64,000 nt of DNA from Pseudomonas sp. Irchel s3h14. Lineage in GTDB: Bacteria > Pseudomonadota > Gammaproteobacteria > Pseudomonadales > Pseudomonadaceae. Location of the stretch: NCBI RefSeq assembly GCF_900187425.1, contig NZ_FYDJ01000006.1:248001-312000 (forward strand), given 5' to 3'. The number at the start of each line of letters is the position of its first letter. Within the stretch, counting starts at the first letter, position 1. The notes below the pieces were generated by a model that was not told the DNA's origin, searched no databases, and saw only the letters and a list, made by a program, of their open reading frames with translations. Positions 21,391 through 29,720 of this stretch are shown piece after piece. The position numbers and the translations under genes were made by a program.

Positions 21391-22086
21391 TTGAACGAAC
21401 AGACATTGTCCCAGCGCCTGGAGCGCGTGGCGGCGCATGTGCCAGCAGGTGCTCGCCTGGCCGATATCGGCTCGGATCACGGCTACCTGCCGGTGGCGTT
21501 GATGCGCCGTGGCGCTATCGCGGCGGCGGTGGCCGGCGAGGTGGCATTGACGCCGTTCCACTCGGCCGAACGCACCGTGCGCGAAAACGGCCTGGACCAG
21601 CGGATCATCGTGCGCCTGGCCAATGGTCTGGCGGCGATCGAGCCGGGAGACGGGGTCACGGCGATCACCATCTGCGGCATGGGCGGCGAGACGATCCGCG
21701 ACATCCTCGACAGCGGCAAGGCGCGCCTGAGCGGCCAGGAGCGCCTGATTCTGCAGCCCAACGGCGGCGAGCAGCCACTGCGCCAATGGCTGATGGAAAA
21801 TGGCTACTGCATCCTCTGCGAGGAACTGCTGCGGGAAAATCGCTTCGACTACGAGATCATCGTCGCCGAGCGCGCCGGGCCGGTGATGTACACCGCCGAG
21901 GAGTTGTACTTCGGCCCGCTGCAGATGCAGGCACGCAGCCCGGCGTTCCTGATCAAGTGGCAGCGCATACTGCGCGAGAAGCAGAAGACCCTGACCCAGT
22001 TCGCCCGTGCGCGGCAGGCCGTTCCCGAGGAGAAGGTGCAAGACGTCGTCCGGCAGGCCCGGTGGATCACCGAGCTGCTGGCGTGA
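21391..22086 (+). CDS. trmK: tRNA (adenine(22)-N1)-methyltransferase
   Basis: Encodes 231 residues. TrmK methylates N1 of A22 in tRNA. The SAM-binding motif I is LADIGSDHGYLPVAL, followed by ITICGMGGETIRDIL and the catalytic-region LQPNGGEQPLRQWL; the C-terminal helices form the coiled-coil extension. The frame is open to 21226, but a TTG at 21391 with AAGGA seven bases upstream gives the normal family N-terminus MNEQTLSQRLERVA. Confidence 0.9.
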   Translation: MNEQTLSQRLERVAAHVPAGARLADIGSDHGYLPVALMRRGAIAAAVAGEVALTPFHSAERTVRENGLDQRIIVRLANGLAAIEPGDGVTAITICGMGGETIRDILDSGKARLSGQERLILQPNGGEQPLRQWLMENGYCILCEELLRENRFDYEIIVAERAGPVMYTAEELYFGPLQMQARSPAFLIKWQRILREKQKTLTQFARARQAVPEEKVQDVVRQARWITELLA

Positions 22087-22132
22087 GCACGGTCCAGGGT
22101 TTGTACGAAAAAATCGCCCCTGGTTTGAGTCT

Positions 22133-22555
22133 TCATACGCCGTAACAAGCGGCTATAACAATGAGTGCGAGAAAACAGACCAACTGCACGCAAAAGAAGG
22201 TAAACCGAACCGCCACGAACGTATCGGTTTGCACATGGCATACATGAACCAGAGACTGGCACACGCGAGCGATCAGGACGATTGTCGACAAGTAGCTCAC
22301 TGCGGGGCCGTCGACACCAAGGGCTGAAATCACCCACACGATGGCGCCAAAGACAGGCAGATTTTCCACACAGTTCGCGTGTGCTCTTGTCCCACGCCGA
22401 TACCAATCCTCGCCTTCGAGCTGATCGCTTCGGAAAGAGGCAATCGGAACATTTGAGAACAAGATACCGACCCAGCGATACACCCCGACGGTTGCCATCA
22501 ACAGCAGTAAAGTCCAGGTCGCAAATCCAAGCAGCATCCACATCGGAATCGTCAT
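22133..22555 (-). CDS. MAPEG family membrane protein
   Basis: A 140-residue protein with four transmembrane segments. The family signature RGTRAHANCVENLPVF (about residues 52-67) identifies the membrane-associated eicosanoid/glutathione metabolism fold; bacterial members often have unknown substrates. The start at 22555 is chosen because GAGGA lies eight bases upstream; an ATG at 22564 and a TTG at 22570 are alternatives. It is 81 bases downstream of the diiron gene on the same strand. Confidence 0.85.
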   Translation of the reverse strand: MTIPMWMLLGFATWTLLLLMATVGVYRWVGILFSNVPIASFRSDQLEGEDWYRRGTRAHANCVENLPVFGAIVWVISALGVDGPAVSYLSTIVLIARVCQSLVHVCHVQTDTFVAVRFTFFCVQLVCFLALIVIAACYGV

Positions 22556-22636
22556 GGCTGCCATCCTCAATCAATCATTTTCAGCACGTCATCCCACAGC
22601 CGCGCGGCCGACGCGCGGTCGGCCGGCCCCTGTCGA

Positions 22637-23590
22637 TCAATTGCTCATGATGGGTGCCAGTGCGGTCTGAATCCTGGACATCTGTGCTGGCGTTGTCATG
22701 CGCGTCAGCAGCCGGCCAAAGTGTGGATGCTGCACGCCCGAGATAATGTATTGCCAGCGGTAGGCGCTCAGCACGGAGGCTTTGATTTGCGCTGTCTCAT
22801 CGACACTGAACGATGGTGAAACATTTCGAATGAAGTAGTCGGCATCGGATGCCGATTGTGCCTGCAGGATTGCGTCGACGGCCGCCACCAGCGCAATCAG
22901 ATCGTTCACTGCCTGGTCGCGCTCGGTTGGCGAGAGTTTCGCGTGCTCCGCCTCCCACTCGAGTTCATCGAGTACGACGTGCCGGCTTTCATCCTTCCAG
23001 TGAAATTTGAAGACATCCTTGAAGAGTGGGCACAACTCCTCGCGCGGGGCGATGCTTTGCACGTAGTGCGTCTGAACAAACAGCTCGATATGACAGGTCA
23101 GCGCCAACACCGACCAGGTGCTGGCCGCCAGTACCGCGCGCGCCACATCGTTTGGATCGGCAACTTGACGATATCCTGCTGGCAATTGCGTACCAATCAT
23201 CGTCTCAATGCGCCGGAACAGCTCCTGGTGCTTGATCTCGTCGTTGGAAAAGCGCACCAGCGCTTCGAGTGCGAGTTGATCGTCAAAGACATGGGCCCGA
23301 CCTTGATCGAGCATTTTGGCACTGATAAAACGCTCGACCAGGCCAAAGATATACGCATAGGTTCGGCCCTGAATCTGGCTGAGCAGGCGCGCCTCGTCTG
23401 CGGCGAGAAAGGTCAGGCGGTCGATCCTCGATAGTCCGTCGGGCAAGAATTTGCGCGAGAAGTCGAAGCTGCGGTCCTGTAGCAAATCGCGATCGATCTG
23501 CCATTCCGCTTTCTTCGATGATCTGACGATTTGAGCATAACGGGCGGCGTTGCCCGAATCTGAGCTGGGTAGGGTCGCTGCGGTGTTCAT
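22637..23590 (-). CDS. Ferritin-like diiron protein
   Basis: A 317-residue cytoplasmic protein. Two helix-pair motifs that look like carboxylate/histidine diiron ligands are ALVRFSNDEIKHQELF (about 120-135) and HWKDESRHVVLDELEWE (about 205-221), as in AurF-like or ribonucleotide-reductase-like diiron oxygenases. No enzyme activity can be named from the sequence. It starts at the ATG 23590. It is divergent from an AraC regulator and followed by the MAPEG gene. Confidence 0.75.
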   Translation of the reverse strand: MNTAATLPSSDSGNAARYAQIVRSSKKAEWQIDRDLLQDRSFDFSRKFLPDGLSRIDRLTFLAADEARLLSQIQGRTYAYIFGLVERFISAKMLDQGRAHVFDDQLALEALVRFSNDEIKHQELFRRIETMIGTQLPAGYRQVADPNDVARAVLAASTWSVLALTCHIELFVQTHYVQSIAPREELCPLFKDVFKFHWKDESRHVVLDELEWEAEHAKLSPTERDQAVNDLIALVAAVDAILQAQSASDADYFIRNVSPSFSVDETAQIKASVLSAYRWQYIISGVQHPHFGRLLTRMTTPAQMSRIQTALAPIMSN

Positions 23591-23789
23591 ATTGATCTCC
23601 GGCTTCCGTGGTCGAGTTGGAGTGGGCCAATTACGGTTAACGCGGGAGTCAATGACCACTGGTGAAGCATCTGGGGATCGCCTCGATCACAGTGTCCGCG
23701 TTGGTGCTAATCTGGGCCTCGCAGTTCAGGCGGTGAATGACCAGTGCGCCTGATTACATGCTCCGGACTCCGGAAAGGAGGGCTGGCAA

Positions 23790-24746
23790 TTGTTGGATGC
23801 GCTTTCTGATGTCTTGCGTGTGATTCGGCTGTCTGGAGGGGTCTTCCTCGAGGCGGAGTTCACTGCGCCCTGGTGCATCAGCGGAAGAATCTCTGCAGAC
23901 GATTGCAAACCGTTCCTGGCGGCACCTCGACATATTATTGCGTCGCATTTTGTCGCGGCGGGGCACATGCATTTGCGAATCGACGATGGCGCCACCCTCG
24001 ACGTACGGGCAGGCGAACTCATTCTGCTTCCTCGCAATGACGTTCATACTTTTGGCAGTGATCTAAGTATTGCGCCCATGTCGGCGCGCGACGTTATTCA
24101 GCCGCCGGAAGTCGGCGGCATTTCACGAATCAAGTACGGCGGGGGCGGCGAGGTCACACAGTTATTGTGCGGATTCCTCGGCTCTGAAACACCGTTCAGT
24201 CCGTTGCTTTCGTCGCTGCCATCCTTATTGAAGTTAGACGTGCGCGCGACGGCTTCGGGAGCCTGGATTGAAAGCTCATTCCGTTTCGCTGTCAGTGAGA
24301 TCGCGGCGGGGCGTGTCGGCTCAACAACGGTCATCGCCAAGCTATCTGAATTGCTGTTCGTCGAAGCCGTCAGCCAGTATGTCGCGAACCTCCCCGCTGA
24401 ACGGCGCGGGTGGCTGGCGGGTTTGCGGGATCCGCATATCGGGCGCGCACTGGCGCTGCTCCATGCTCGTCCAACCGAGGGCTGGACGGCAGAAGCCCTG
24501 GCGCTTGAAGTGGGCATGTCGCGTTCGGTATTCGCGGAGCGATTCACGGCATTGGTCGGACAGCCACCGATGCAATACCTGACGCTCTGGCGCATGCACG
24601 TGGCGGCTCAACACCTGCGCGAAGGTCGCGGTAATGTGGCGCAAATCGGCTTTGCAGTTGGCTACGAATCCGAAGCTGCATTCAGTCGCGCATTCAAACG
24701 CCAGTTCGGCACATCACCCGGCACCTGGCGCAGACAATCAGCATGA
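23790..24746 (+). CDS. AraC family transcriptional regulator (cupin_6 N-terminal domain)
   Basis: A 318-residue regulator. The N-terminal half matches the AraC-type cupin that begins DVLRVIRLSGGVFLEAEF and contains AAGHMHLRIDDG; the C-terminal 100 residues hold two HTH units (WTAEALALEVGMSRSVFAERF and NVAQIGFAVGYESEAAFSRAF). The start is TTG at 23790, seven bases after AAGGAGG. It is divergent from the diiron gene and probably controls it. Confidence 0.9.
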   Translation: MLDALSDVLRVIRLSGGVFLEAEFTAPWCISGRISADDCKPFLAAPRHIIASHFVAAGHMHLRIDDGATLDVRAGELILLPRNDVHTFGSDLSIAPMSARDVIQPPEVGGISRIKYGGGGEVTQLLCGFLGSETPFSPLLSSLPSLLKLDVRATASGAWIESSFRFAVSEIAAGRVGSTTVIAKLSELLFVEAVSQYVANLPAERRGWLAGLRDPHIGRALALLHARPTEGWTAEALALEVGMSRSVFAERFTALVGQPPMQYLTLWRMHVAAQHLREGRGNVAQIGFAVGYESEAAFSRAFKRQFGTSPGTWRRQSA

Positions 24747-24928
24747 GAAGGTCCGGTGCCGATGGACACGCTGATCAAGCCAGGCAGCAAGTGTCTCCTC
24801 ATGGCCGATATCTGCCTTTGGTCAACGGCAGTTTGGGTCGATTGCTGCCTGTCCTCAAGGCTGTCCATCAATACGATGGGCTATTGCAAAGATTAGAACT
24901 CCTTCTCTCACAGAAGGTATTCCCCCAT

Positions 24929-25858
24929 TTATGGGGTACTGTGCATAACCTCTCTTAGTGCGTCCAATAAAGCGGAAGCGGCAGGTGACAATGTAGCGCC
25001 TGTTAGTCGGGAAACACCAATTTGCTCCAGAATTAGAGGTTCGAAAGCTGGGAGGCGAATTAGCTCTTTACTGTGTGCTGGGTCAGAAATAACCGATTGT
25101 GGTAATACTCCAAGAAAATCGGTCTGTTTTAATAACCAAAGTATATTGAAGAATGATGCTGTTTCTATAGTTGCATGCGGTGGGTTGATGTCCTTTCGAT
25201 GAAAAATATTATCGAACTGCTTTCGTAAAGTAGTTTCTATTGGAGGCAGAATCCATGCTTCGCGCGCGAGCTCTTCCAGTTTGACCTCTGGTTGCCGAGC
25301 AAGAGGGTGGTCACGGCGCGCAACGATGATGGCGTTTTCGCTAAAAAGCGCCTCCTGAGCGACAACGACGCTTGAGCTGACATCGGAAAGTCTCCCAATC
25401 AAGAAGTCCAATTCGCCCGAGATAAGCCGAGGTATCAATTCGCCGCTTACACCATCGACGATTTTGATGCGGATGCTTGGTCGGCTTGCCCAGAGTCGCG
25501 CGATGGCTGCAGGCACAAGATAACTTGACCCCGTTAACACGCTGCCTATAGCAACACGTCCGGCATGCCCTTTTCCAAGAGCGTCGATTGCTTGGGATAC
25601 ATGATCCAGCTGGGCAAGGATCATCCGGCTGCGCTGCACAAAGTCCCGACCAAGTTCTGTAGGCGTAACCCCCCTACGATTTCGGGTGTAGAGCTGAGCT
25701 CCTACAGCCTCTTCCAGATCCTGTAGTAGCTTGCTCGCCGTGGGTTGTGAGAGGTTCAGCGAGCGTGCAGCGTGCAAAACACTGCCATATTCAAACAATG
25801 CAATCGCCAAGCGGAAATGCCTGACTGTCGCCCATTTTTCCAACCGTTCCAGACTCAT
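24929..25858 (-). CDS. LysR family transcriptional regulator
   Basis: A 309-residue LysR-type regulator: N-terminal winged HTH (RHFRLAIALFEYGSVLHAARSLNLSQPTASKLLQDLE) and a periplasmic-binding-protein-like effector domain from about residue 90. Base composition is visibly more AT-rich than the flanking genes, hinting at horizontal origin. A divergent NTF2-like gene lies 239 bases away with a palindromic T-N11-A site between them, so it probably controls that gene. Confidence 0.92.
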   Translation of the reverse strand: MSLERLEKWATVRHFRLAIALFEYGSVLHAARSLNLSQPTASKLLQDLEEAVGAQLYTRNRRGVTPTELGRDFVQRSRMILAQLDHVSQAIDALGKGHAGRVAIGSVLTGSSYLVPAAIARLWASRPSIRIKIVDGVSGELIPRLISGELDFLIGRLSDVSSSVVVAQEALFSENAIIVARRDHPLARQPEVKLEELAREAWILPPIETTLRKQFDNIFHRKDINPPHATIETASFFNILWLLKQTDFLGVLPQSVISDPAHSKELIRLPAFEPLILEQIGVSRLTGATLSPAASALLDALREVMHSTP

Positions 25859-25890
25859 GTGGTATTCCGATAGTCGATATCACGTCTAAT

Positions 25891-25911
25891 ATATTCTAGA
25901 TTTACGAATAT
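25891..25911. promoter_or_regulatory. LysR box (T-N11-A palindrome)
   Basis: The sequence ATATTC-N9-GAATAT has perfect 6-base arms and contains the T-N11-A core that LysR-type regulators recognise. It lies 33 bases upstream of the lysR-like start and 187 bases before the divergent NTF2-like gene. Assignment to this regulator is inference. Confidence 0.7.
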
Positions 25912-26097
25912 CATAACCCCTCCTAGAATGTACCTGGCTGGCAGGGTCGTTCCAGTTAAACACTTGTGAAGTGTGCAAAAGGTCTTAGGCGAATTGATGT
26001 AACGCCGCTGGGATACAACTCCTTTTTTAGTGGGGCGGCCTTCTAGAAAAAGCTATTGAATTTATTGTTTGTTATCAATGTGAGGAGCAAGTGTCGT

Positions 26098-26523
26098 ATG
26101 AGCGTCAAAAATCTAGAGGTGGTGAAGAACTACTTTAAATACTGTGTGGATGGTAAGGATGTTGAGCGAGTTTCCGAGTATTTCGATGTCGATGTGGTTG
26201 TGCATCGACCGGACTGCGATGCTCCGATAGTTGGTTTGGAAAACTTCAAGCGAGCCTTGAGTACAAATGTTCTCGAACGATATAAGGCGATTAAAACTAC
26301 GTTCAGCAAAGAAGTTGTCACGGATGACGTTGTTGTCGTCGCGTTGACACACTGTGCAACCGGCTCAAATACATGGCACGGCTTTAACGTAGAAGGTAAA
26401 AGCCTGACCTGGACGGCTCTGACGTACTTCCGGTTTAACGACGAGGGTAAAGTGATCGAGGAGATCGTTGAACGGAACGAACTGTTCATGGCGAAACAAC
26501 TCGGAATCATCAGTTACGAGTAA
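26098..26523 (+). CDS. NTF2-like / SnoaL-like domain protein
   Basis: A 141-residue single-domain protein of the SnoaL/NTF2 fold. The pattern VVKNYFKYCVDGKDVERVSEYFDVDVVVH at the start, THCATGSNTWHGFNVEGK in the middle and TYFRFNDEGKVIEEIVERNE at the end is typical of small polyketide-cyclase or limonene-epoxide-hydrolase-like proteins. The ATG 26098 has AGGAG ten bases upstream. It is AT-rich relative to the genome, as is its divergent LysR partner. Confidence 0.75.
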   Translation: MSVKNLEVVKNYFKYCVDGKDVERVSEYFDVDVVVHRPDCDAPIVGLENFKRALSTNVLERYKAIKTTFSKEVVTDDVVVVALTHCATGSNTWHGFNVEGKSLTWTALTYFRFNDEGKVIEEIVERNELFMAKQLGIISYE

Positions 26524-26550
26524 CTTAGTTAAATCCCAAGGGAGCTAAGT

Positions 26551-26632
26551 CCACCGTGGTGAAATTATGTTCTCCGCGGTGGTTAGAGGCCGCTGTTGGC
26601 CGATAGTTGCCTGTCGCGAAGGACAACTATCG
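26551..26632. repeat. Two hairpins downstream of the NTF2-like gene
   Basis: CCACCG/CGGTGG (26551-26556 and 26577-26582) and CGATAGTTG/CAACTATCG (26601-26609 and 26624-26632, perfect 9-bp stem). They fill most of the 228-base gap before the convergent EamA gene and may form a transcript end; neither has a T tract. Confidence 0.5.
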
Positions 26633-26751
26633 ACCCCTTAGCCAGTCATCCATATTGACTGAATCTATGGTGTCTTCTTGCTCAAGCTTGAGCACGAAAG
26701 CCACCCCGGGCTTCAGCAGTGTTCAGAATGTCTCCAGCTCATGCTGTTACA

Positions 26752-27648
26752 TCACGATGGGCATCGGTCAGATCGCTTGAGCAACGCACTGAGAACGCGC
26801 TGTCCATATAAACCGACGCCAAGACCCGACACGATGAGAACGACTGCAACGATTTTGTTAAGTGACAGGGTCTCATTGAAAATCATGACTGAACCGAGCA
26901 GACCGAATACCGGCACCAACAACGACAATGGCGCGACGGTAGACACGGGATATCGTTTCATAAGTGAATTCCACACCCAGTAGCCGAACAGTGTATTGGG
27001 GTATACCTGGAACAGGATCGACAGGACGGCGCGGTAGTCGAGTTGATTCACCAATGCGCTGTACCCCGTCGAGCCGTTGACAACGTAATCAAGAGCGAAA
27101 AGAGGGATGGGCGAAAACGCGCTCGACCACACCAGGAAAGCGAAGACCTGCGTGGTCTTGGCTTTTTTGTTGATCACGTTGGCCGCACTCCAGGCGACCG
27201 CTCCCAGCAGCACCAGGATCAGTCCGGCCGTCGTTACTGTCCCATCAACGATGGAGACGATGCTCAACAAACCACACAGAGCGAGACCCATGCCCGCGTA
27301 CTGAAAGCGGGAAATGGTTTCCTTGAATATCCATGAACCCAGCAGGATGGTGAAAAACGCGCTGAACTGAAGCACCAGCGAAGCGATGCCTGCGGAAAGA
27401 CCAGACTTGATGCCAAGGTTAACGACGCCCCAAAGTCCGATACCGAAGACCAGGCCGTAACCAATGATGTAGCGCCACTGCACATCAGGTTTCGGAATGA
27501 AAAAGATCGCCGGGAGCGCGCATAGCGTGAAGCGAATGCCGGCAAGAATGAATGGGTCAACGGTGGTGAGCCCCAGTTTGATAACCGAGAAATTCGCGCC
27601 CCAAATGGCAGTAATCGAGATGGCGAGTAGCAGGTGCCTGGCTTTCAT
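26752..27648 (-). CDS. EamA (DMT) family transporter
   Basis: A 298-residue inner-membrane protein with ten hydrophobic segments and an internal repeat of two EamA domains (GANFSVIKLGLTTVDPFILAGIRF and the second half from about residue 150). The drug/metabolite transporter superfamily exports amino acids or drugs; the substrate is unknown. The ATG (27648) overlaps the MFS stop by four bases with AGGAAG upstream, so the two are translationally coupled. Confidence 0.9.
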   Translation of the reverse strand: MKARHLLLAISITAIWGANFSVIKLGLTTVDPFILAGIRFTLCALPAIFFIPKPDVQWRYIIGYGLVFGIGLWGVVNLGIKSGLSAGIASLVLQFSAFFTILLGSWIFKETISRFQYAGMGLALCGLLSIVSIVDGTVTTAGLILVLLGAVAWSAANVINKKAKTTQVFAFLVWSSAFSPIPLFALDYVVNGSTGYSALVNQLDYRAVLSILFQVYPNTLFGYWVWNSLMKRYPVSTVAPLSLLVPVFGLLGSVMIFNETLSLNKIVAVVLIVSGLGVGLYGQRVLSALLKRSDRCPS

Positions 27649-28928
27649 GCTGATCTTCCTTGATGGGTCGTTGAAAAATGAGACGTGAGAAACCACAGAA
27701 CCAAGGCAGTAGCGCTGATCAAGGCGCCCAGCAGGCTTACTGCTATCCAGCCCCAAAGCGCATAAACCTGGGTCGCGGCTGCGGCTCCCAGCGCGCTCCC
27801 GGCCGAGTAGAAGCACATGTATGCGCCGACCATGCGACTTTGGGCGTCGGGTCGTGCAGCAAAAATGAGGCTCTGGTTGGTGACGTGTACTGCTTGCACC
27901 GCGAAGTCGAGCAGTACTACACCGCAGACCAGCGCTATCAGTGACGTTTCGGCAAAAGTGATGGGCAGCCAGGAAAGCGTCAGGAGCCCCAGCGAAATGC
28001 CGGTAACTCGTTGTCCCAAACCTTGATCGGCCCAGCGACCGGCTCTTCTGGCAGCAAGGGCACCGGCGACGCCGGCCAATCCAAACATGCCGATGGCAGT
28101 GTGTGAAAGCGACAGCGGCGGGGCGCTCAACGGCAGCACCATGGCTGTCCACAGCACGGAAAAATCGGCAAAGATCAGTAAGGCAAGAAGGCCCCTGGCG
28201 CGTAAAGTGCGTTCGGTGATGAAGAGTTTGAATACCGACTTTATGAGCGCCAGGTAGGAGTCTTGGTGCCTTGGCGGCGCCGTGACAGGAACCACTTTCC
28301 ACAGCACCGCCGCGATGGTCAGCATCAATCCTGAGGAAACGAAATAAACGGCGCGCCAGCCCGCGATGTCCGCAATCAGGCCAGAAGTAAACCGCGCCAG
28401 AAGAATGCCCAGGACAATTCCACTTGTTACTGTCCCCACTGCATGCCCCCGTTGTGATGGCGTTGCCAACACGGCGGCGTATGCCACAAGTACTTGAACA
28501 ACCACTGCCAGTAAGCCCATCACGATCATGGCACCCAGCAGGGCCAGCCATTGCTGAGCTGCACCGACCGCCGCGAGTGCAACCGCAGACAGCACTACCT
28601 GAGTCAGAATCAGCCGCTTATGGTTTACCAAATCGCCCAGTGGGACGATGAACAGCAACCCCAGCGCGTAACCAACCTGAGTAGCAGTCACGACAATTCC
28701 GATCATTGATGAGGCCACGCCCAGGCTCTGAGCCATTGAATCGAGTAACGGTTGTGCGAAGTAAACGTTGGCTACAGCCAGCGCGCAGGTGACAGAAAAC
28801 AATAACGTGAGCGACGGGGAAAGCCCCGGAGACCGGTCGGTCCTGCTGCTTTCTCCGGTATCCGAATGCAGCAATCCCGGAGGCTGCCCGGAGAACTGTT
28901 TAGTGGCTGAGTCGGCATCTGCTGTCAT
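27645..28928 (-). CDS. MFS transporter
   Basis: A 427-residue 12-helix major facilitator protein of the drug-efflux type. The loop-2 motif PLGDLVNHKRL is seen at about residue 100, and an N-terminal hydrophilic stretch of about 40 residues precedes helix 1. The ATG 28928 follows GGAGG at five bases and is preferred to an ATG four codons upstream. It is coupled to the EamA gene and divergent from an HxlR regulator, the layout of an inducible efflux locus. Confidence 0.9.
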   Translation of the reverse strand: MTADADSATKQFSGQPPGLLHSDTGESSRTDRSPGLSPSLTLLFSVTCALAVANVYFAQPLLDSMAQSLGVASSMIGIVVTATQVGYALGLLFIVPLGDLVNHKRLILTQVVLSAVALAAVGAAQQWLALLGAMIVMGLLAVVVQVLVAYAAVLATPSQRGHAVGTVTSGIVLGILLARFTSGLIADIAGWRAVYFVSSGLMLTIAAVLWKVVPVTAPPRHQDSYLALIKSVFKLFITERTLRARGLLALLIFADFSVLWTAMVLPLSAPPLSLSHTAIGMFGLAGVAGALAARRAGRWADQGLGQRVTGISLGLLTLSWLPITFAETSLIALVCGVVLLDFAVQAVHVTNQSLIFAARPDAQSRMVGAYMCFYSAGSALGAAAATQVYALWGWIAVSLLGALISATALVLWFLTSHFSTTHQGRSA

Positions 28929-28940
28929 GTACACCTCCAT

Positions 28941-28995
28941 GGCGTTAAACTGGTTTCAATTAAGAACTAGATTCAATTGTTGTCGAATCAGGTTT
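28941..28995. promoter_or_regulatory. Divergent promoter/operator region of the HxlR and MFS genes
   Basis: An AT-rich stretch between the two genes contains the repeated element TTCAATT at 28955-28961 and 28972-28978, 17 bases apart, plus the palindrome CAATTG. HxlR proteins bind such spaced repeats as dimers; the site assignment is inference. Confidence 0.35.
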
Positions 28996-29066
28996 TAAAT
29001 TGCAACCACATCGCACCAGGCTGGTGGACATACTTGGCAAATCCACACTCCGGAAGGTCAAAAAAG

Positions 29067-29525
29067 ATGGTCGAAGACGCTTCACCGCAACGCAGCGAAT
29101 GCCCGGTCGCAAGGACACTGGAGGCCATTGGGGATCGATGGTCGCTCATGATCATCCGCGACGCTTTCGATGACATTCGCCGATTTAGCGAATTTCAAAA
29201 GAGCTTGGGCGTGGCCAAAAATATTCTGGCATCGCGGCTGAAAACGTTGGTCGAGGTCGGGGTATTCGACGTTCGGCCGGCGTCAGATGGAAGCGCCTAC
29301 AAGGAGTACGTCCTTACGGACAAAGGACGGGAGATCTTTCCGGTTGTGGTCAGCATGAGGCAGTGGGGCGAACGGTTCCTGTTCGAGCCGCAGGAGACGC
29401 GTTCTGTGCTGATAGACAACGAGTCCGGCCAGCCCCTGATGCCGATTGATGTTCGCTCATCAAGCGGTCAAAAACTTGGACCGTCTGACTGCCACAGAGT
29501 GAGACTTGTTGACGGCGATTCGTGA
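29067..29525 (+). CDS. HxlR family transcriptional regulator
   Basis: A 152-residue winged-helix regulator. The conserved core CPVARTLEAIGDRWSLMIIRDAF, FSEFQKSLGVAKNILASRLKTLVE and YVLTDKGREI are present, including the redox-capable N-terminal Cys of the family. The ATG 29067 is selected because the core domain starts right after it. HxlR proteins commonly repress a divergent efflux or detoxification operon, here MFS-EamA. Confidence 0.9.
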   Translation: MVEDASPQRSECPVARTLEAIGDRWSLMIIRDAFDDIRRFSEFQKSLGVAKNILASRLKTLVEVGVFDVRPASDGSAYKEYVLTDKGREIFPVVVSMRQWGERFLFEPQETRSVLIDNESGQPLMPIDVRSSSGQKLGPSDCHRVRLVDGDS

Positions 29526-29720
29526 ATCGACAGGGTGGGGTGGTAAAAAATCAGACGGGTTGCGGTGGCCTGCGAATTCCACGCCATCCGCAGTGGCCGT
29601 TGCAGCGGGAACTTCAGGGTACTGGCCAGGTCAACAGGGGCCCTGTATCGGCGATGCCGAGCAGCGCAGGTGGCCTGTTTTACGGCAGTGCCGTCCGAGA
29701 TCATCCGAGTTCGCCCCCTG

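Noticed and set aside
24747..24928. Possible small gene between the AraC and LysR genes
   Set aside because: Short frames on both strands lack ribosome-binding sites and recognisable content; small hairpins there are more likely transcript ends.
26752..28551. 599-residue fused frame upstream of the EamA gene
   Set aside because: The N-terminal 300 residues are an off-frame shadow of the MFS gene; the EamA ATG at 27648 has its own ribosome-binding site.
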